22,589 nt of DNA from Vulcanimicrobiota bacterium (GTDB taxonomy: Bacteria > Vulcanimicrobiota > Vulcanimicrobiia > Vulcanimicrobiales > Vulcanimicrobiaceae): positions 1 through 22,589 of the forward strand of contig JACRTZ010000063.1 in assembly GCA_014304965.1 (NCBI GenBank), in the 5' to 3' direction. Below the pieces are notes generated by a model. That model had not been told where the DNA came from, searched no databases, and saw only the letters and a list, made by a program, of their open reading frames with translations. This document shows positions 21,558 through 22,589 of this stretch, piece after piece. The translations under genes were made by a program, and so were the position numbers. Numbering within the stretch: the stretch's first letter is position 1; every line of letters begins with the position of its first letter.

Positions 21558-22357
21558 TCGCTGGGGGGCCGAAGCTCGAAGTCCGCAATCTCTCGAAAAA
21601 TTTTCGCCGAAGCAAAGGCGAGCCGATCTGCGCGATCGACGATCTCTCGCTCGAGGTCGCGGATCTCGAGTTCTTGGCGATCATCGGACCGAGCGGCTGC
21701 GGCAAATCGACGTTCCTGCGCATCGTCGACGGGCTGATTCCGCCGGATGCCGGTGCCATCTACGTGAACGGCATGGCAGTAACCGGTCCCGGCCAGGGGC
21801 GAGGCATGGTCTTTCAAAGCTTCGATCTCTTCCCGTGGCGCAGCGCCATCAAAAACGTTGAGTTCGGCCTCGAGCTTCGCGGCGTGCCTGCGCCCGAGCG
21901 GCGCCAAGCGGCCCGCGACTACATTGCGCTCGTCGGGCTGCAAGGCTTCGAAGATTCGTATCCGCACGAATTGAGCGGCGGCATGCAGCAGCGGGTGGGC
22001 CTTGCGCGCGCGCTCGCGATTAAACCCGAGGTCTTGCTGATGGACGAGCCCTTCGGCTCGCTCGACGTCCAGACGCGCGACCTGCTGCAGGATCAATTGC
22101 TGCACATCTGGGAGCGCGACAAGAAGACGGCGATCTTCGTGACTCACAGCATTGAGGAAGCGATTTACTTGGCCGACCGGATTCTCGTGTTCTCGGCGCG
22201 TCCGGCCCGGATCGAATTATCGGTCACGGTACCGTTTTCGCGTCCGCGCAACGAAGAAATGAAAACGAGCCCGGAGTTTCTCGAGATTCGGCGCACCATT
22301 TGGAACGTGCTCAAAAAAGACGCGCTGGCCGAGGAACATTTGGAGTCGTCAAGCTAG
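21554..22357 (+). CDS. ABC transporter ATP-binding protein (SsuB/TauB class)
   Basis: The 267-aa ATPase has Walker A GPSGCGKST (45-53), Q-loop MVFQSFDLFPW (85-95), signature LSGGMQQR (140-147), Walker B VLLMDEPFG (160-168), D-loop SLD and H-loop His198 in VTHSIEEA. The FPW after the Q-loop is typical of nitrate/sulfonate/taurine ATPases. It energises the two permeases above. TTG 21554 overlaps the binding-protein stop (TTGA); no other start precedes LEVRNLSKNF. All catalytic residues are intact. Confidence 0.95.
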   Translation: MIAGGPKLEVRNLSKNFRRSKGEPICAIDDLSLEVADLEFLAIIGPSGCGKSTFLRIVDGLIPPDAGAIYVNGMAVTGPGQGRGMVFQSFDLFPWRSAIKNVEFGLELRGVPAPERRQAARDYIALVGLQGFEDSYPHELSGGMQQRVGLARALAIKPEVLLMDEPFGSLDVQTRDLLQDQLLHIWERDKKTAIFVTHSIEEAIYLADRILVFSARPARIELSVTVPFSRPRNEEMKTSPEFLEIRRTIWNVLKKDALAEEHLESSS

Positions 22358-22376
22358 CTGCCAACGAGGGTAAAAC

Positions 22377-22589
22377 ATGACCACCGCAATCGCGACAAAA
22401 GAATACCGCCTGCTCTCCACGAGCGGCTTGCTCGGCTACGGTTTTCCCGAGGCATCGCTTCAGGCGGGCGTCGCCGCCAAACCGCACATGATCGGCGTGG
22501 ACGGCGGCAGCACCGACCCCGGGCCGTACTATCTCGGTTCGGGGAAAACCGTCAACTCGCGCCGCGCGATGAAGCGCATCTGAAATCGA
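22377..22589 (+). pseudogene. AtuA/DUF1446-type protein, N-terminal part, frame broken near window end
   Basis: ATG 22377, six bases after GAGGGT, starts a protein whose first 67 residues read like the acyclic terpene utilisation AtuA (DUF1446) family: LLSTSGLLGYGFPEASL, MIGVDGGSTDPGPYYLGSGK and SRRAMKR. The frame then stops at TGA 22581-22583. The family continues KRDL here. Inserting one G after the AAGCGC codons restores KRDLKS in the remaining bases, so a one-base loss near 22579 is likely, either real or an assembly error near a contig edge. AtuA-type proteins act in degradation of branched or terpenoid acyl-CoA compounds in characterised cases. Linkage to the ABC operon suggests uptake and use of one compound. 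Confidence 0.6.

Noticed and set aside
1..22589. CRISPR arrays, IS elements, prophage modules
   Set aside because: No regularly spaced repeats, transposase motifs or phage structural genes are visible; the HNH genes are the only mobile-element-like proteins.

Overview
This is a high-GC bacterial chromosome segment, about 60-65% GC by eye, with dense gene packing and many 1-4 base NTGA start/stop overlaps. No rRNA or other taxonomic marker is present, so the organism can only be inferred. The central gene order (PIN/TRAM yacL-like - ispD - ispF - [gltX slot] - cysE - cysS - rlmB - sigH) is the order known from Bacillus/Clostridia. Codon and GC character suggest a high-GC, uncultured, Terrabacteria-like lineage such as Eremiobacterota/WPS-2, but this is inference. 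TAG is a common stop codon here, so the genetic code is standard.

Region 1 (1-471): the 3' part of a HipA-type kinase gene, visibly less GC-rich than what follows. Region 2 (525-11033): one long + strand housekeeping operon. It starts with an acyl-phosphate module: fatty acid kinase FakA, phosphate acyltransferase PlsX and a DegV/FakB fatty-acid-binding protein. These are followed by the heme chaperone HemW, a membrane PIN/TRAM protein, and ispD and ispF (MEP isoprenoid pathway). ispD carries an in-frame amber codon at a conserved Gln. A 181-aa protein then occupies the usual gltX position and resembles only the C-terminal anticodon-binding domain of glutamyl-tRNA synthetase. cysE, cysS and rlmB complete the operon. 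sigH follows with its own sigma70-type promoter and a strong intrinsic terminator.

Region 3 (11880-14660): a near-mirror arrangement, HNH1(+) > tRNA-Thr(UGU)(+) > GT87 membrane protein(+) < tRNA-Thr(GGU) < tRNA-Gly(UCC) < tRNA-Tyr(GUA) < HNH2(-). The two HNH genes are paralogues. Their upstream regions match base for base in layout: a 22-bp palindrome (GWGTGCCA-N6-TGGCACAC), then N7, then TTAGCAT, then N6 and ATG. This predicts leaderless, operator-controlled transcription. The four tRNAs are the same isoacceptors as in the E. coli thrU-tyrU-glyT-thrT cluster, but split and inverted. The junction behind tRNA-Thr(UGU) lacks both an encoded CCA and a normal start codon for the GT87 gene. I regard this HNH-tRNA region as the most novel part of the window.

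Region 4 (14797-18319): an orphan Flp-type pilin (+), facing a minus-strand operon of a second GT87 paralogue, malate synthase and a small exported protein. The exported protein appears frameshifted at a run of seven C. Region 5 (18588-22589): a + strand operon with a 128-aa unknown protein, two ABC permeases, a Tat-type substrate-binding protein, an ATPase (nitrate/sulfonate/taurine class) and the start of an AtuA/DUF1446-type enzyme, whose frame breaks about 13 bases before the window ends. The three broken frames (ispD, the small exported protein, the AtuA-like gene) could be real mutations or assembly errors and should be checked against reads.
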